DNA of 64,000 bases from Streptomyces sp. NBC_01262 (GCF_036226365.1 NZ_CP108462.1:3266501-3330500); one strand, 5' to 3'; shown: positions 26,033 to 36,062, counted from the stretch's first letter. Translations and numbers: made by a program. The notes: a model not told the origin generated them from the letters alone.

Positions 26033-29000
26033 TCATATGTGCTGCGGCTCGAAGTCCCAGCCCGCGACCGGACTGCCGCACATCACCGTCAGCGGGTGCT
26101 CCCGCCCCAGCGTCGCCCTCGCCCTCCGCAGGGTGTCCTCCCCGAGCGCGTCCGCATCCGCCTCATCCCAGGTCATACTGCGTACAGCCACCGTGTTCAC
26201 GGCAATCCCCAGCGTCCACGGATGGTCCGCCCCGACTGCTTCGCGCATGGCTGTCAGCGCCGTCTCCAGACGGTCCCGGGCCTGGGCCTCCTCACCTGCG
26301 GCGGCCTCCACGAGCGCCACGTTCGCGGACGTCCCGACCACGTAGGGATGTGCCACGCCCAGCCGCTCGTACCGCCGGGCTACTGACAACGCCAGTTCAC
26401 GCGCCCGGTCGAGCTCGCCGAGCCCGCGCAGTACGCACGCGTGGCTGGCAGCGGTCAGCAGCGTCAGAGGGTCCGTTTCACCCGACACCCGCTCCAGCCT
26501 CTCCTGGACCCGAGCCAGCGTCTCCCTGCCGCTGGCCCGGTCCCCCGCCCGGTACCAGCACATGCCCAGGTTCTGTTCGGCAAGTAGGGCCTGCGGATGG
26601 TCCACGCCGAGGAGCTCCCGGTGCGCATGCACGTTGCGCTCCTGCAGGTCCGCGGCTTCCGCGATGCGGCCGAGCAGCCGCAGGTCCCAAGCACGCATGA
26701 TCTCCGAATACAACGTCCGTGGGTGGCGAGAGCCAAGGACCTCTCGCCTGACGTCCAACGTCCAGTCGTTCAGCTCCAGAGCCTCCCCATAGCGGCCGAG
26801 TAGCCTCAGGCTGACCTCCAGGTTGTTCATGGCGTCGAACGTCTTGCCGTCCCGCTCCCCGAAGAGCCGCCGATAACCGTCCAGCACGGTCCGGGACGAC
26901 TGCAGCGCGTCCTCATACCGGCCAAGGCCACGCAGAGAAGCCCCGAGACCCGACTGAGCCCGCAGCAGATCCGGATCGTCCGAGTCCTGCCGCGCTTGCA
27001 TGTCGTCTACCACGGCCCGTTCGATCAACTCGGCCTGTTCGTACTCACCTGAGGACCGCAGCAGATTCGCCCGGTGATGTACGAGTTCACGGAACCGGGG
27101 GTGGTCCTCGCCCAGCAGTAGCCGCCACCTCCTCGCGACATTCTCGGCGAGCCGGAGACCCGACCAGTACTCACCGCTGAGGTAGAGATAGCGCAGGCAG
27201 CCGAGGACGAGCTGTTGCGCTGCCGCATCGGCGGCCTCCAACGCGAATGTGGGTTCCAGGTGGGGCACGAGCTCCGCGTACCGGCTCCAGCGCTCGATGT
27301 CGGACGGTTCCCCGGGATCCGCTGCCGTAAGGATGCCGTGGGCGGCGTGGCAAAGCACCTCGCGCTCGTCCGTGGCAAGGCTGCCGCGCACGGCCCGGTG
27401 CAACAGGCGGTGCATACGTAGCGACCCTGCGACGTCCGGTCCTTGACCCTCGCTCCGGACCACGGCGTACTGGACCAGTTTGTCGATGGACTCGTGCCAA
27501 GCAGAGGGATCGGCAACGAGCGCCGCCAACCGCTCTGGGAGCACTCCCTCCGGGGCATCACGCACCAGCCGCAACGGAATCGCGTCTGGCGCGAACATCG
27601 CCAGCAGTTGTAGGAGTTCCACCGCCACCGGATGACGTTCGCGAAGCGTATCGAAGACAATCGCCCATCTGACCTCGAAGGCGTCCTCCTCCGATTCGGA
27701 GGTGCCACCCAGCAAGCCGACGTACTGGTCCACCGACGTCCCCGCATCCTGCAACCAGCCGGTCGTCTGGTCCAGCAGCAACGGCATGTCCCGTACCGCG
27801 TCGGCGAGCCGGTCGGCATCCTCCGTGCCCAGCCGCCGTGCCCAGCGGCGTACGAAGGCCACGCTCTCCTCACGCGCGTATGCCGGCACATCCAGGACGG
27901 TCCAGCCGTGCGACTCCCACTCTCGGGTGCGCGAGGTAAGCAGGACGTGTCCGGGCCCGCCCGGCAGCAACTCGGAGATGGCGGCGATTTCCTCGGCGCT
28001 GTCCAGGACCAAAAGCCAGCGTGCATACGGCTCACCACGAAGAAGGGAGTCGCGCACGGCGCGCAACCGCTCTCCGTATCCGGACCCGGTGGGTAGGCCC
28101 ATCGCGGGGGCCAGTTCGGCAAGTCGCAGGCGCAGAGTCCCAAGGTTGTCAGCAGGGACCCACCAGACAACGTCGTATTCCGAAGCGAACCGATGCGCAT
28201 ACTCTGCGACGATCTGGGTCTTGCCGATACCCGAAGGCCCGCACAGCGCAACAACGCTGGGAGTCGTTCCGGTGAAGCCCAGCCTCTCGCGAATACGACC
28301 GATGATCGCCTCGCGCCCGGAGAACCGGTAGTTTTGCGACGGAACCCCTCCTGACACTTGCGGGCGTCGGGACGGAGAACGGGGCGCCGGCCCGTCATCG
28401 CCGCGAGGCTGGATGGCGGCGGCCTCGACGCCCATCAGGTGCAGGAGGCGGCGGACTGTTTCGTGTTCGTCGAGGCCGCGCAGGGCGAGCAAGTGCAGCT
28501 CGGCCGCCACGGCCTCCGGCACCGGCTCGGCACAGGCGCTAGCCACCACCAGCCGACCGGGCTGAGCCGCCAGCGCCCGGCGGAAGGCGGCGGCCCATTG
28601 CTGGTCGGTGAACGGCCCGTTCCGGAAGTGCCAGTCGTCGAGCAGCATGAGGACTCTGCCTGCGCCGGTCATGAGTCCGGCAATGACTTCGTCGGCGGAG
28701 GCGGCGACGGCTGGATCCCAGCGCGCCAGCGTGGCGCTCATACCGGCGCGCTCCAGCAGATGGGCGATCCATTCAGCCCATGTCTGGCTGAAGCCGGTAT
28801 GGCCGATCGTGACGCCTGGAGCCTGGGCCGCTCCCGGAGCCGCCGGGATCTCGTACACCGCCCCGTCCGCAGCGAGCAGCCGTACGGCCCGTTCGCCCAG
28901 CCTCTCGCTGGTGACCGCCCCGCGCGGCACCAACAGCGTTCGACCCGGGGTAGGGTCCAGCACTTCCAGAACCCTGGGTTCGGTGTCGGGAACAGCGAGC

Positions 29001-29683
29001 GTGTAGCAGTCCGGGTCTCCGTCCGGTTCGCCAAACACCAGGCGGGGGCCGTCCCGGCGGACCCGTAGGTCGGCGGTGGGAAGCCGGTCGGCGATGAGCG
29101 CCACGTCGGTCAGCGTCAGCCCGTCCGGGCTTTGGGCGCGCAGGGAGAAATTCGGCAGGCGAGCATCGGTCACGGTCGCCAGTTGCCACGCGGCAGTCGT
29201 GCCGCGAACCGCCTCCGGGAGCCGGTTCCACGCACTGGCGAACCAGCGCCCCACGCCGGTCCTGTCCTCCGTCACCAGTGCCCGCAGCGCCGGTCGCAGG
29301 GCCCGCTCGATCTCCTGCCGGGAGTCGCGGCCGCCCTTGACGGCATGCCAGACGGCCCGTTCCTCGGCCAGCAGGGCCGGAGAGCGGTCTCGGTGCACGG
29401 ACTCAACTGCCGCCCACAGCCGGTGCACTGGGGCGTCCGGCAGCGCACGGGACATGAGGCCGGCCAGCTCGGCACGCAGCTCAGGCAGCAGCTCCGGACG
29501 CAGCACAACATAGCCGTATCCCCGCCGTTCGACGAGGTCACCGAACCAGAGATCGGTCTCGGCCGCCACGCCCAGCCGGGGCGCAGCGGTGAGCCGTACC
29601 GCGCGCATCAGTTCGGGTTCGATCCGGGCGGCGATGCTGAGCAGAGCCGCCAGCTCGTGGGCGCCGGAAGACCGGGGGTTCAT
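26033..29683 (-). CDS. fxsT: FxsT-type NTPase/TPR protein of FxSxx system, 1216 aa
   Basis: Large STAND-like protein. Residues 1-290: region shared with SAV_2336-type proteins (PELMRAVRLTAAPRLGVAAE, DLWFGDLVERRG). 290-420: degenerate TIR-like domain (IGHTGFSQTWAEWIAHLLE, LLDDWHFRNG). 455-760: NB-ARC-type NTPase with FSGREAIIGRI, Walker A GPSGIGKTQIV near 483, VVWWVPAD, WLLVLDSAEE (Walker B) and LLTSRTREW. 800-1210: TPR repeats (SGEYEQAELIERAV, LGRYEDALQSSR, LGRYGEALELND) ending in GWDFEPQHI, the typical end of FxSxx-system TPR proteins. ATG 29683 overlaps the vWA stop (ATGA). Last gene of the island's second module; probably an oligomerising sensor or scaffold. Confidence 0.88.
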   Translation of the reverse strand: MNPRSSGAHELAALLSIAARIEPELMRAVRLTAAPRLGVAAETDLWFGDLVERRGYGYVVLRPELLPELRAELAGLMSRALPDAPVHRLWAAVESVHRDRSPALLAEERAVWHAVKGGRDSRQEIERALRPALRALVTEDRTGVGRWFASAWNRLPEAVRGTTAAWQLATVTDARLPNFSLRAQSPDGLTLTDVALIADRLPTADLRVRRDGPRLVFGEPDGDPDCYTLAVPDTEPRVLEVLDPTPGRTLLVPRGAVTSERLGERAVRLLAADGAVYEIPAAPGAAQAPGVTIGHTGFSQTWAEWIAHLLERAGMSATLARWDPAVAASADEVIAGLMTGAGRVLMLLDDWHFRNGPFTDQQWAAAFRRALAAQPGRLVVASACAEPVPEAVAAELHLLALRGLDEHETVRRLLHLMGVEAAAIQPRGDDGPAPRSPSRRPQVSGGVPSQNYRFSGREAIIGRIRERLGFTGTTPSVVALCGPSGIGKTQIVAEYAHRFASEYDVVWWVPADNLGTLRLRLAELAPAMGLPTGSGYGERLRAVRDSLLRGEPYARWLLVLDSAEEIAAISELLPGGPGHVLLTSRTREWESHGWTVLDVPAYAREESVAFVRRWARRLGTEDADRLADAVRDMPLLLDQTTGWLQDAGTSVDQYVGLLGGTSESEEDAFEVRWAIVFDTLRERHPVAVELLQLLAMFAPDAIPLRLVRDAPEGVLPERLAALVADPSAWHESIDKLVQYAVVRSEGQGPDVAGSLRMHRLLHRAVRGSLATDEREVLCHAAHGILTAADPGEPSDIERWSRYAELVPHLEPTFALEAADAAAQQLVLGCLRYLYLSGEYWSGLRLAENVARRWRLLLGEDHPRFRELVHHRANLLRSSGEYEQAELIERAVVDDMQARQDSDDPDLLRAQSGLGASLRGLGRYEDALQSSRTVLDGYRRLFGERDGKTFDAMNNLEVSLRLLGRYGEALELNDWTLDVRREVLGSRHPRTLYSEIMRAWDLRLLGRIAEAADLQERNVHAHRELLGVDHPQALLAEQNLGMCWYRAGDRASGRETLARVQERLERVSGETDPLTLLTAASHACVLRGLGELDRARELALSVARRYERLGVAHPYVVGTSANVALVEAAAGEEAQARDRLETALTAMREAVGADHPWTLGIAVNTVAVRSMTWDEADADALGEDTLRRARATLGREHPLTVMCGSPVAGWDFEPQHI

Positions 29684-30651
29684 CGCAGAATCCCCGAGAC
29701 CCGGCCCACCGTGGTCCCCCGGTCCCAGACCAGGACGTCCAGCAGGGGCCGCCACCACCGTGGCCGGTCCCGCTCCGGAACCGGTGCCAGTGCCACGACG
29801 GCACACCCGTTCTGCCGGATCAGGCGCACGGTCCGCTGCCACTCCTCGGGCGTTGCCCGGTGCGGGTCGAACCACGGTCCTACTGCGCCCAGCCCGGACA
29901 GGATCAGCACGGTCGTGCCTGCCGCTGGGGGTCGGTACCACTCCCAGGTCCCGCGCGGACCGGGGCCCGCGCCACGCAGCGGGCAGTCAGCAAACCGAAG
30001 CACCTGAGTGCTGGCGGTGCCTGCCAGGGCCCTCACCTGGGTCACGACCCCGGCGATGTCGCGGGCGAAGGGCTCCATCGAAGTGGAGACGTCAGCGAGG
30101 ATCTGTACGCCGTGGCGGAGAGTGGGCAGTGGACGACGAGGAATCCCCGACAGCGGCTCGGCCTCCGCCAACCGCTCCACCGCCGTTTCGAGGTCCGGCT
30201 CGCCTTCCGGCGCGATCCGAGCCAGCGCCGTGTAGAGAACGGCCTTGGCCGATCCGGGGGCGAGCAATGGCAGGTGCGGAACTGCGTCTGGCGTGCCCTG
30301 AGAACGCGGCGCCGGGAGTGTGTCGACCGACCAGCCCGTTTGGCGCACCGGGCGGTGTTCGACCGGGTGCAGGCGGGTCCCGGAGCCCTGCGTACCGCGG
30401 CTGGGCGCTTGATCGGCGGCCGTCGGCGTGCCCTCCTCCGTACCGGGCGCCTTTGCCGTGCCAGGAGCCGGGGCATCGACCGGAGCACCGACCTGCGGCG
30501 CGCCTTCCACTGTCCCCGGACCGGGACGGGCGACACTCGGCCGGTCGCCCAAACCGAGCAGGCCTGCGACACGCTGCCAGTCCTCGGCGGTGGTCGCGCC
30601 CAGCGCAGTGGCGGCATGCGCTATGTCGGCGAGCCAGCTCTGGCTCGTCAC
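29680..30651 (-). CDS. vWA-domain protein partner of MoxR ATPase, 323 aa
   Basis: N-terminal ~70 residues helical (WLADIAHAATALGATTAEDWQRVAGLLGL), a Pro/Gly/Thr-rich linker to ~130, then a von Willebrand factor A-like domain with MIDAS motif DVSTS near residue 186, FADCPLRG and VLILSGLGAVGPW, ending in a VLVWDRGTTVGRVSG strand. vWA-MoxR pairs act together: the ATPase remodels targets and the vWA protein recruits them. GTG 30651 overlaps the MoxR stop (GTGA), and its own stop overlaps fxsT. It is much shorter than the SAV_2336-type vWA protein at 38994. Confidence 0.8.
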   Translation of the reverse strand: MTSQSWLADIAHAATALGATTAEDWQRVAGLLGLGDRPSVARPGPGTVEGAPQVGAPVDAPAPGTAKAPGTEEGTPTAADQAPSRGTQGSGTRLHPVEHRPVRQTGWSVDTLPAPRSQGTPDAVPHLPLLAPGSAKAVLYTALARIAPEGEPDLETAVERLAEAEPLSGIPRRPLPTLRHGVQILADVSTSMEPFARDIAGVVTQVRALAGTASTQVLRFADCPLRGAGPGPRGTWEWYRPPAAGTTVLILSGLGAVGPWFDPHRATPEEWQRTVRLIRQNGCAVVALAPVPERDRPRWWRPLLDVLVWDRGTTVGRVSGILR

Positions 30652-31607
30652 CAGTCGTCCTCGGCCATTTGCTGGCGCTTGAGCAGGACGCAATCGCGCA
30701 GCCGCTCCCACCGTTGCGTACCGAGTCGGATGTCGAGTGTGATGCAGGCCCGCAAGGCGTCCAGGTACTCGGCGGTGCTCGGACCTCGCACGCCCAGAGC
30801 CGCTGCCTGCGCGCGCACGGTGGCGAGTTCGGCCGCCAGAGCGCCGGCCAACTTCCGGTTCGGATCACTGACGGTGCCGTGCCAGTCGCGCATGTGCTCT
30901 TCGGCTATCCGCAGCAGCCCCGCCTCATCATGGTCGGGGAGAGTCAGAACGACGCAACGCCGCAGGAAAGCCTGAGGCAGCTCGCGCTCCTCGTTGGTGG
31001 TGATGACGACCAGATGGCGGGTGAACCTCTGGTCGGCAGGACCACTCGGCGGCTCGGCCCTGACCTCGGCCCCCGTCTGCGTGACGGTGAAGCGGTAGGA
31101 GCCCAGCGGCACCAACAGGCTGTTGGGAACGTCTGGTTCAGCCTTGTCGATCTCGTCGATCAGCACGACCGCGCGGTCCTGGTCCCGCTCGGAGTTTATA
31201 TGGGCGAAGGGGTCGGCGCCTCCCCTGTCTCCCTGACCGCCGGCCGACCCGGGAGCCAGTGCCCACCAGAGGATTCCCGGTCGGACGTAGGCAGCATCAT
31301 CCGGCCGTTCGCCACCATTGACCGACGCCTGCGCATCCGCGAGCCTGCGCACGCTGTCGTAGTGCCAGAGCAGGTCCTGCGGCTGGGTCCGGTGGCTCAC
31401 CACGTACTCGTAGTAGCGCCAGCCCCGCTGATGGGCCACGAAGGGCGCCAGCGAGGACTTCCCGGAGCCCGGCCTGCCGCGTAACAACAGCGGGCGGCCG
31501 GTGGCCAGCGCGACATCGACCGCCTCGTCAATTTCCTGGGTCAGCACATAGATCCGCCCGTCACCACGGTCGGGGCTGGGAAACACCCGTCCTCCTCCAG
31601 CGGTCAT
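30648..31607 (-). CDS. MoxR-family AAA+ ATPase (first module), 319 aa, TTA codon
   Basis: AAA+ chaperone-like ATPase. Walker A GRPGSGKSSLA at residues 44-54, WHYDSVRRLADAQ, Walker B VVLIDEIDKAEPDVPN, sensor 1 VVITTNEERELPQAFLRR with arginine finger. Codon 42 (31482-31484) is TTA, directly before the P-loop, so full-length translation should need bldA tRNA. ATG 31607 with GGAGGTGA upstream, 6 nt after the TIR gene stop; stop overlaps the vWA start by 4 nt. Related to the second MoxR at 42464 by architecture, though the two differ clearly in sequence, arguing against a recent tandem duplication. Confidence 0.9.
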   Translation of the reverse strand: MTAGGGRVFPSPDRGDGRIYVLTQEIDEAVDVALATGRPLLLRGRPGSGKSSLAPFVAHQRGWRYYEYVVSHRTQPQDLLWHYDSVRRLADAQASVNGGERPDDAAYVRPGILWWALAPGSAGGQGDRGGADPFAHINSERDQDRAVVLIDEIDKAEPDVPNSLLVPLGSYRFTVTQTGAEVRAEPPSGPADQRFTRHLVVITTNEERELPQAFLRRCVVLTLPDHDEAGLLRIAEEHMRDWHGTVSDPNRKLAGALAAELATVRAQAAALGVRGPSTAEYLDALRACITLDIRLGTQRWERLRDCVLLKRQQMAEDDW

Positions 31608-31613
31608 CCGCCG

Positions 31614-32915
31614 TCACCTCCTCGCCCACGGCACGCCCCCGGGACGGGCAGCGCTCCAATCCAGGAGCATGCCGCGCCCGACACGGATGGCCAGCCGCTC
31701 GTCGTCCGCCCCGAACGGTGGCGTCAGCAGCAACATGTCCGCCAGCCCGCCCGGACGTTCGTCCCGCTCTTCGAGGCGCTGGGGTGGAATCACCAGGACG
31801 TGCAGCCAGGGAAGCTTCTCGTGCAGCCAGTCAACGACTTTCGCCGCCTGCTCCAGCGTGCAGTGTTCGGCATCGAGGATCAGATAGGTGTGGCAGTCCG
31901 CCTGTTCCGGGGCGTCCTCCAGGGCATGCCGCGAGGTCATGCCGAAGACGGACCTGATCGCGCGCTCACACGCGTTCCGCAGCTCGCTCTCGGGATCCTC
32001 CTCGCCGCAGGGACCAGTCCCCACGGTCAGGCAGCAGTAGCGACTGCCGTCCATGCAGAACGCCCGGCCCAAGTAGTACGCGCCAGTCTCTGGATTCTGC
32101 ACGTTCAGCACGACGGCATGCCGGTCACGGCCCCAGCCCGGTGGCAGGACCCAGCGGGCGGACGTGGGATCTATCCACACCGGCAGGACCAGATGAACGA
32201 GATGGTCCAGTGCCGAGCCGTCCATGTGCCGGGATATCTCGCGCAGCGCCTTGTCCAGGCGCGTCGCTTCGTGAGTGTGGAGCATCTGAGCGGCGAGAAA
32301 CCCGCAACTAACGTCCGACTGAGGGACCAGACTGCTCAGGTCGCGCTCCGGAAGCCCCAGCGCGGCCCCGACCCGGGGCAGTCGGTCCACCGTCCAGACC
32401 TGCGCGAACTGCGCCGCGATGTCCTCGACCCAGCGGGACACCAGATCGTCGTCCTCATGCCGGGGCAGGTCCGGAAACCGGTCGAGGATCTCCAGTGCCG
32501 CTTCGCTAGGGCTGAGCTTCAGGCTGGCCGTCGTCGGGACCTGATGGGTCATCTGGACCTCGGACAGATCACCAAAGCCGGCCTCTCGTACGTCCTCCGC
32601 CGTCACATCGCCGACGAGGACAGGCAGCACAAGCAACGAGCCATTAAAGCTCCGCCGCCACATGAGAATGTCCGCCTCCCGGCGGACCCAGTCCGAGTCA
32701 AGAGCTGCCCGGTTCAGCAGGACGACAGCCGCGCTGCACTCCCGTAACCAGCAGTAGAGCCGTGGCCGCCACTCGTCGCCCGACCGCAACCCATCGGCAT
32801 CGACCAGCACCTCATAACCCCGGTCGCGCAGCCCTTGGCACAGGGCTTCCCTGACCCAGCGCCCGTACTCGTCCCGATTCGTGCTGTGACTGATGAAGAC
32901 CTTGACCACGCGCAC
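31614..32915 (-). CDS. TIR-domain protein of conflict island, 433 aa, TTA codon
   Basis: N-terminal TIR domain (residues 4-110): VFISHSTNRDEYGRWV (BB-side start), YEVLVDADGLRSGDEW, CSAAVVLLNRAAL and SDWVRREADIL, whose Glu80 is at the position of the NADase catalytic glutamate. Active bacterial TIRs cleave NAD or make cyclic ADP-ribose signals. Residues 150-433 form an uncharacterised domain with DLSSLVPQSD, LDHLVHLVLPVWIDP, YLILDAEHCTLEQAAKVVDWLHE and HVLVIPPQR, possibly the VMAP-C-like regulatory part. Codon 57 (32745-32747) is TTA. Followed tightly by MoxR; preceded by a 95-nt gap to the TIR-NB-TPR gene. Likely the effector of the second module. Confidence 0.82.
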   Translation of the reverse strand: MRVVKVFISHSTNRDEYGRWVREALCQGLRDRGYEVLVDADGLRSGDEWRPRLYCWLRECSAAVVLLNRAALDSDWVRREADILMWRRSFNGSLLVLPVLVGDVTAEDVREAGFGDLSEVQMTHQVPTTASLKLSPSEAALEILDRFPDLPRHEDDDLVSRWVEDIAAQFAQVWTVDRLPRVGAALGLPERDLSSLVPQSDVSCGFLAAQMLHTHEATRLDKALREISRHMDGSALDHLVHLVLPVWIDPTSARWVLPPGWGRDRHAVVLNVQNPETGAYYLGRAFCMDGSRYCCLTVGTGPCGEEDPESELRNACERAIRSVFGMTSRHALEDAPEQADCHTYLILDAEHCTLEQAAKVVDWLHEKLPWLHVLVIPPQRLEERDERPGGLADMLLLTPPFGADDERLAIRVGRGMLLDWSAARPGGVPWARR

Positions 32916-33010
32916 CGCCCCCGCCGCCCTGACAGCCCGGACTCAAGAGTGTGGCGCCGGTCCATGGGGCGTGCAACGGTGCCTTCAGGACGGCGGGAGC
33001 GGAAGCAAAA

Positions 33011-36007
33011 TCAGGGGAAGTGCGGTTCGAAGTCCCAGAACGGGCGAGTGCGTGCACGGGCGGAGAGGGTGTGCACATGATCGCGTCCCAGAGTGTCCGC
33101 GAGCGCGGCCAAGGCTTGCCTCTCGGTCTCCTCCGCCTCCTGGTTCTTGTGCAGGTCGCGAAGGTCCGCTGCCAGCGCCACGCGGCAGGACAAAGTGAGC
33201 GGGTGCGTATCACTGAGTGCCGCAGCTGACCTTCTCGCCGTGTCCGCACTAAGTTCAGCTGCGGCCTCGGAATCTCCGGCAAGGCTGCGTGACGCCGTGA
33301 CATTCAGCGCTGTACCCAGCGTCCAGGGGTGGTCCGGGCCGACCGCCACCGTCATGTCCATCAGGGCCTCTTCCAGCAAGTGCTGCGACTGCTCGCGTTC
33401 GCCGGCCGCCCTGAGCAACAGCCCGTGATTGGACTTGGCGCCGACGGTGTACGGATGGTCCGACCCCAGGACACTCGTGTAAGCGCGCATCACACTCTCG
33501 CTGATTTCCCTGGCCCGGTCCAGGGTGCCGTCCTCACGTTCCACACAGGCATACACAGCGGCCATCATCATGGTCACGTCGTGGCCCTCCCCGAGTACGC
33601 GCTCAGCACGTTCCAGAGTCTCAGCCAGCGCCTCGCGCCCTTTGTGCCTGTCTCCCAGACGGTAATGACACATCGCCAGGTTGTATTCAGCGCGTAGCGT
33701 GTACTTACGGTCCTGGCCCAGACCGCCACGAAGGCCTTGGACACTGCCCTCCTGGATGGAGAGCGCCTCCTGATAGCGGCCAAGCAGTCGAAGCAGCTTT
33801 GCGTAGTGAGTCTCGGTGTACGCCGTCAAATAGTTGCGTGCCCCCAGAGCCTCACGTCGGCCGTCTCGCGTACTGCGGTACGTGTCCAAGGCCTCTTCAT
33901 AGCGGCCCAGGAACTGAAGACTCACCCCCAGATTGTGCTGGGCGTTCAAGGTGCGCGGGTCAAGTGCACCAAGCAGGTCCCGACGTCCGTCAAACACGGT
34001 CTGTCGAAGTTCCAATGCTTCTTCATACTCGGCCAGGTATCCGAGGGAAGCAGCCAACCCGGACGCAGCGGCGAGCGTGTCCAGGTCACGCGACCCTCGG
34101 TCCGCACGTAGCTGTTCGTATGCGGCGCGTTCGATGCTTGCTGCCTCGCGGTACTTTCCTGTCTCGCGCAGGAGGTTGCCACGGCTAAGAAGGACGTCAT
34201 AGACGTTCTGATGCGTCTCACCGAGAGACACTTTCCATGCTTCCAGCGCCCGCTCAGAAAGCGTGAGCCCAGCCTGATACTCGCCGCTGTAGTACATGTA
34301 CTGTAGGCAGCGCAGGACCAAACGTTGAATCGCCGGGTCTCTACTCTCCAGTACATTTGCAGCCTTGAGATGCGGAGCAATCTCCGCATACCGCGGCCAA
34401 TTGTCAGGAAGATCCGGGCCGCCAGGATCAGCGGAGGCCAATACACCTTGCACCACTCGGGAAAATTCCTTCCGGTCCATTTCTGCCATGCCGTCACGTA
34501 CCGTCTGATGGACCATGCGATGCATGTGAAGAAGCTCCGTACCGACGGAACTCTCATAACCCGTCGTGCCGTGGGATTCCGTCTGGACGACCGAATACTG
34601 CACGAGTTTTTTGACCGCCGCGTTCCAACGCAGCGGATTATTCATCAGATCTTTCAACTTCTCGGGCCAGTCCTGTAATGATGCATCGCGCAGCAAGCCG
34701 ACGGGTATCGTGCCCGGCGCAAAGAAGACACACAACCGCAGCAGATCAACAGACTCCGGAACCGTCTCCCGTAGACGGTTGAGCAAAATCGACCATGCCG
34801 TCTGGAAGGTCATGGGGAAATCAGCGGCAACCCTGAGGCCGACTTCGACATCGGAACCGCTCTCCAGCAATTCCACGTACTCCTCGACGGACATCGTGGA
34901 GTCGTTGAGCCAGCCAGCCGTCTGATCGAGCAGCAACGGAAGGTCTTCCAGTGCCCCGGCCAGCCGATTCGCCGACGCCTCGTCAAGGCGGGGCGCCCTA
35001 CGGCGGATAAAGGCAACACTCTCCTGCCGCGCGTAAACCGGGATCTCGATCCGCGCAGTGTTGTACTCGGTCCATTCACGATTCTGAGACGTGATGAGCA
35101 CATGCCCAGTCCCTGAAGGCAGCAGATCGGCGATCAGGTCAGGTTCATCAGCACTATCGAGGACCAGAAGCCACCGCGAATAAGGATGGCCCCGGCGCAA
35201 CGCATCACGTACGGCTCGAATGCGTTCCCCGTACGCAGGTCCAGTGTCGATCCCAAGGGCGCTCGCCAATTCCGCGAGCCGCTGACGCAGCGTCCCACGC
35301 TGGTCGGCGGGAACCCACCAGACAACGTCATAGGCGGCCTGAAATCGGTAGATGTATTCGGCAGCAATCTGCGTCTTACCCACACCGGACATGCCGAAGA
35401 GCGTGCAGACAGCAGCCCCCCGTGGTGCTTGCTGAAACTCGCTGTAGATTCCGGCGAGAACATCCTCCCGGCCAGTGAAGCGCACATTGCGCCGGGGCAC
35501 CCCGCCCCACACATCCGGCTCATCCTCGGGGAAGCGCATGTCGAACCAGTCGCGGCGATCGGCGATTTCCACAACTGGTTGCTGGAGCCTCTTCAGCAGT
35601 CGCCGCTCTGCCTCATCAGCACCCATACCCCACAGCTCGGCAGGGCGGAGGACCGTGGCCGCCGATGGGAGGGAAGCAGAGTCCACGGACACGGCGGCGA
35701 ATCGGTCCACATTCGGTGCCACGAATTCCCGGAGAGCGCGGCTCCACTCATCGGGCTTCCGCGGACCGAGTTGAAAGAACCAACCACTGAGGATGAGCAC
35801 GACCTGGCCACCGGCCAGCAGCAGATTGCCGAGCTCCTCTTCGATGGTGCTCTCGGAAGGAACGTCCCAACGGTGATAGACGACCTCATGACCGCGGCGT
35901 TCCAGCTGCTTGCCGATCCAGTCGGCCCAGTCGCGGTTGTACCCAGCAAAGGTGACGGTGATGAGCTGGCGCTCAACAGCCGCGGCGCGTCCTCGCGATG
36001 CGGCCAT
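33011..36007 (-). CDS. TIR-like / NB-ARC / TPR protein, 998 aa, TTA codon
   Basis: Second FxsT-like protein, without the SAV_2336-type N-terminus. TIR-like domain 15-140 (ITVTFAGYNRDWADWIGKQLE, VVLILSGWFFQLG). NB-ARC NTPase ~170-480: RFTGREDVLAGIY, Walker A GMSGVGKTQIAA near 205, VVWWVPADQRG, WLLVLDSADE, LITSQNREW. TPR repeats ~560-985 (TGKYREAASIERAAYEQL, LGRYEEALDTYRS, LGRYQEALSIQEG), ending WDFEPHFP. Base composition is visibly lower in GC than its neighbours. Codon 444 (34676-34678) is TTA. ATG 36007 has its own predicted promoter, so this gene starts the second transcription unit of the island. Confidence 0.88.
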   Translation of the reverse strand: MAASRGRAAAVERQLITVTFAGYNRDWADWIGKQLERRGHEVVYHRWDVPSESTIEEELGNLLLAGGQVVLILSGWFFQLGPRKPDEWSRALREFVAPNVDRFAAVSVDSASLPSAATVLRPAELWGMGADEAERRLLKRLQQPVVEIADRRDWFDMRFPEDEPDVWGGVPRRNVRFTGREDVLAGIYSEFQQAPRGAAVCTLFGMSGVGKTQIAAEYIYRFQAAYDVVWWVPADQRGTLRQRLAELASALGIDTGPAYGERIRAVRDALRRGHPYSRWLLVLDSADEPDLIADLLPSGTGHVLITSQNREWTEYNTARIEIPVYARQESVAFIRRRAPRLDEASANRLAGALEDLPLLLDQTAGWLNDSTMSVEEYVELLESGSDVEVGLRVAADFPMTFQTAWSILLNRLRETVPESVDLLRLCVFFAPGTIPVGLLRDASLQDWPEKLKDLMNNPLRWNAAVKKLVQYSVVQTESHGTTGYESSVGTELLHMHRMVHQTVRDGMAEMDRKEFSRVVQGVLASADPGGPDLPDNWPRYAEIAPHLKAANVLESRDPAIQRLVLRCLQYMYYSGEYQAGLTLSERALEAWKVSLGETHQNVYDVLLSRGNLLRETGKYREAASIERAAYEQLRADRGSRDLDTLAAASGLAASLGYLAEYEEALELRQTVFDGRRDLLGALDPRTLNAQHNLGVSLQFLGRYEEALDTYRSTRDGRREALGARNYLTAYTETHYAKLLRLLGRYQEALSIQEGSVQGLRGGLGQDRKYTLRAEYNLAMCHYRLGDRHKGREALAETLERAERVLGEGHDVTMMMAAVYACVEREDGTLDRAREISESVMRAYTSVLGSDHPYTVGAKSNHGLLLRAAGEREQSQHLLEEALMDMTVAVGPDHPWTLGTALNVTASRSLAGDSEAAAELSADTARRSAAALSDTHPLTLSCRVALAADLRDLHKNQEAEETERQALAALADTLGRDHVHTLSARARTRPFWDFEPHFP

Positions 36008-36034
36008 CGGTCAGTCCCCTCACAACTCCCTGCA

Positions 36035-36062
36035 CTTTAGGGCGCGTTACATGCAGAGCAAG
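36035..36062 (-). promoter_or_regulatory. Predicted promoter of the TIR-NB-TPR gene
   Basis: On the minus strand TTGCTC (36057-36062) and TAAAGT (36035-36040) are separated by 16 nt; the start codon is 28 nt downstream. A further inverted repeat GTCAC-N7-GTGAC lies at 36077-36093, just upstream of the -35, and could be an operator or activator site. Confidence 0.45.
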
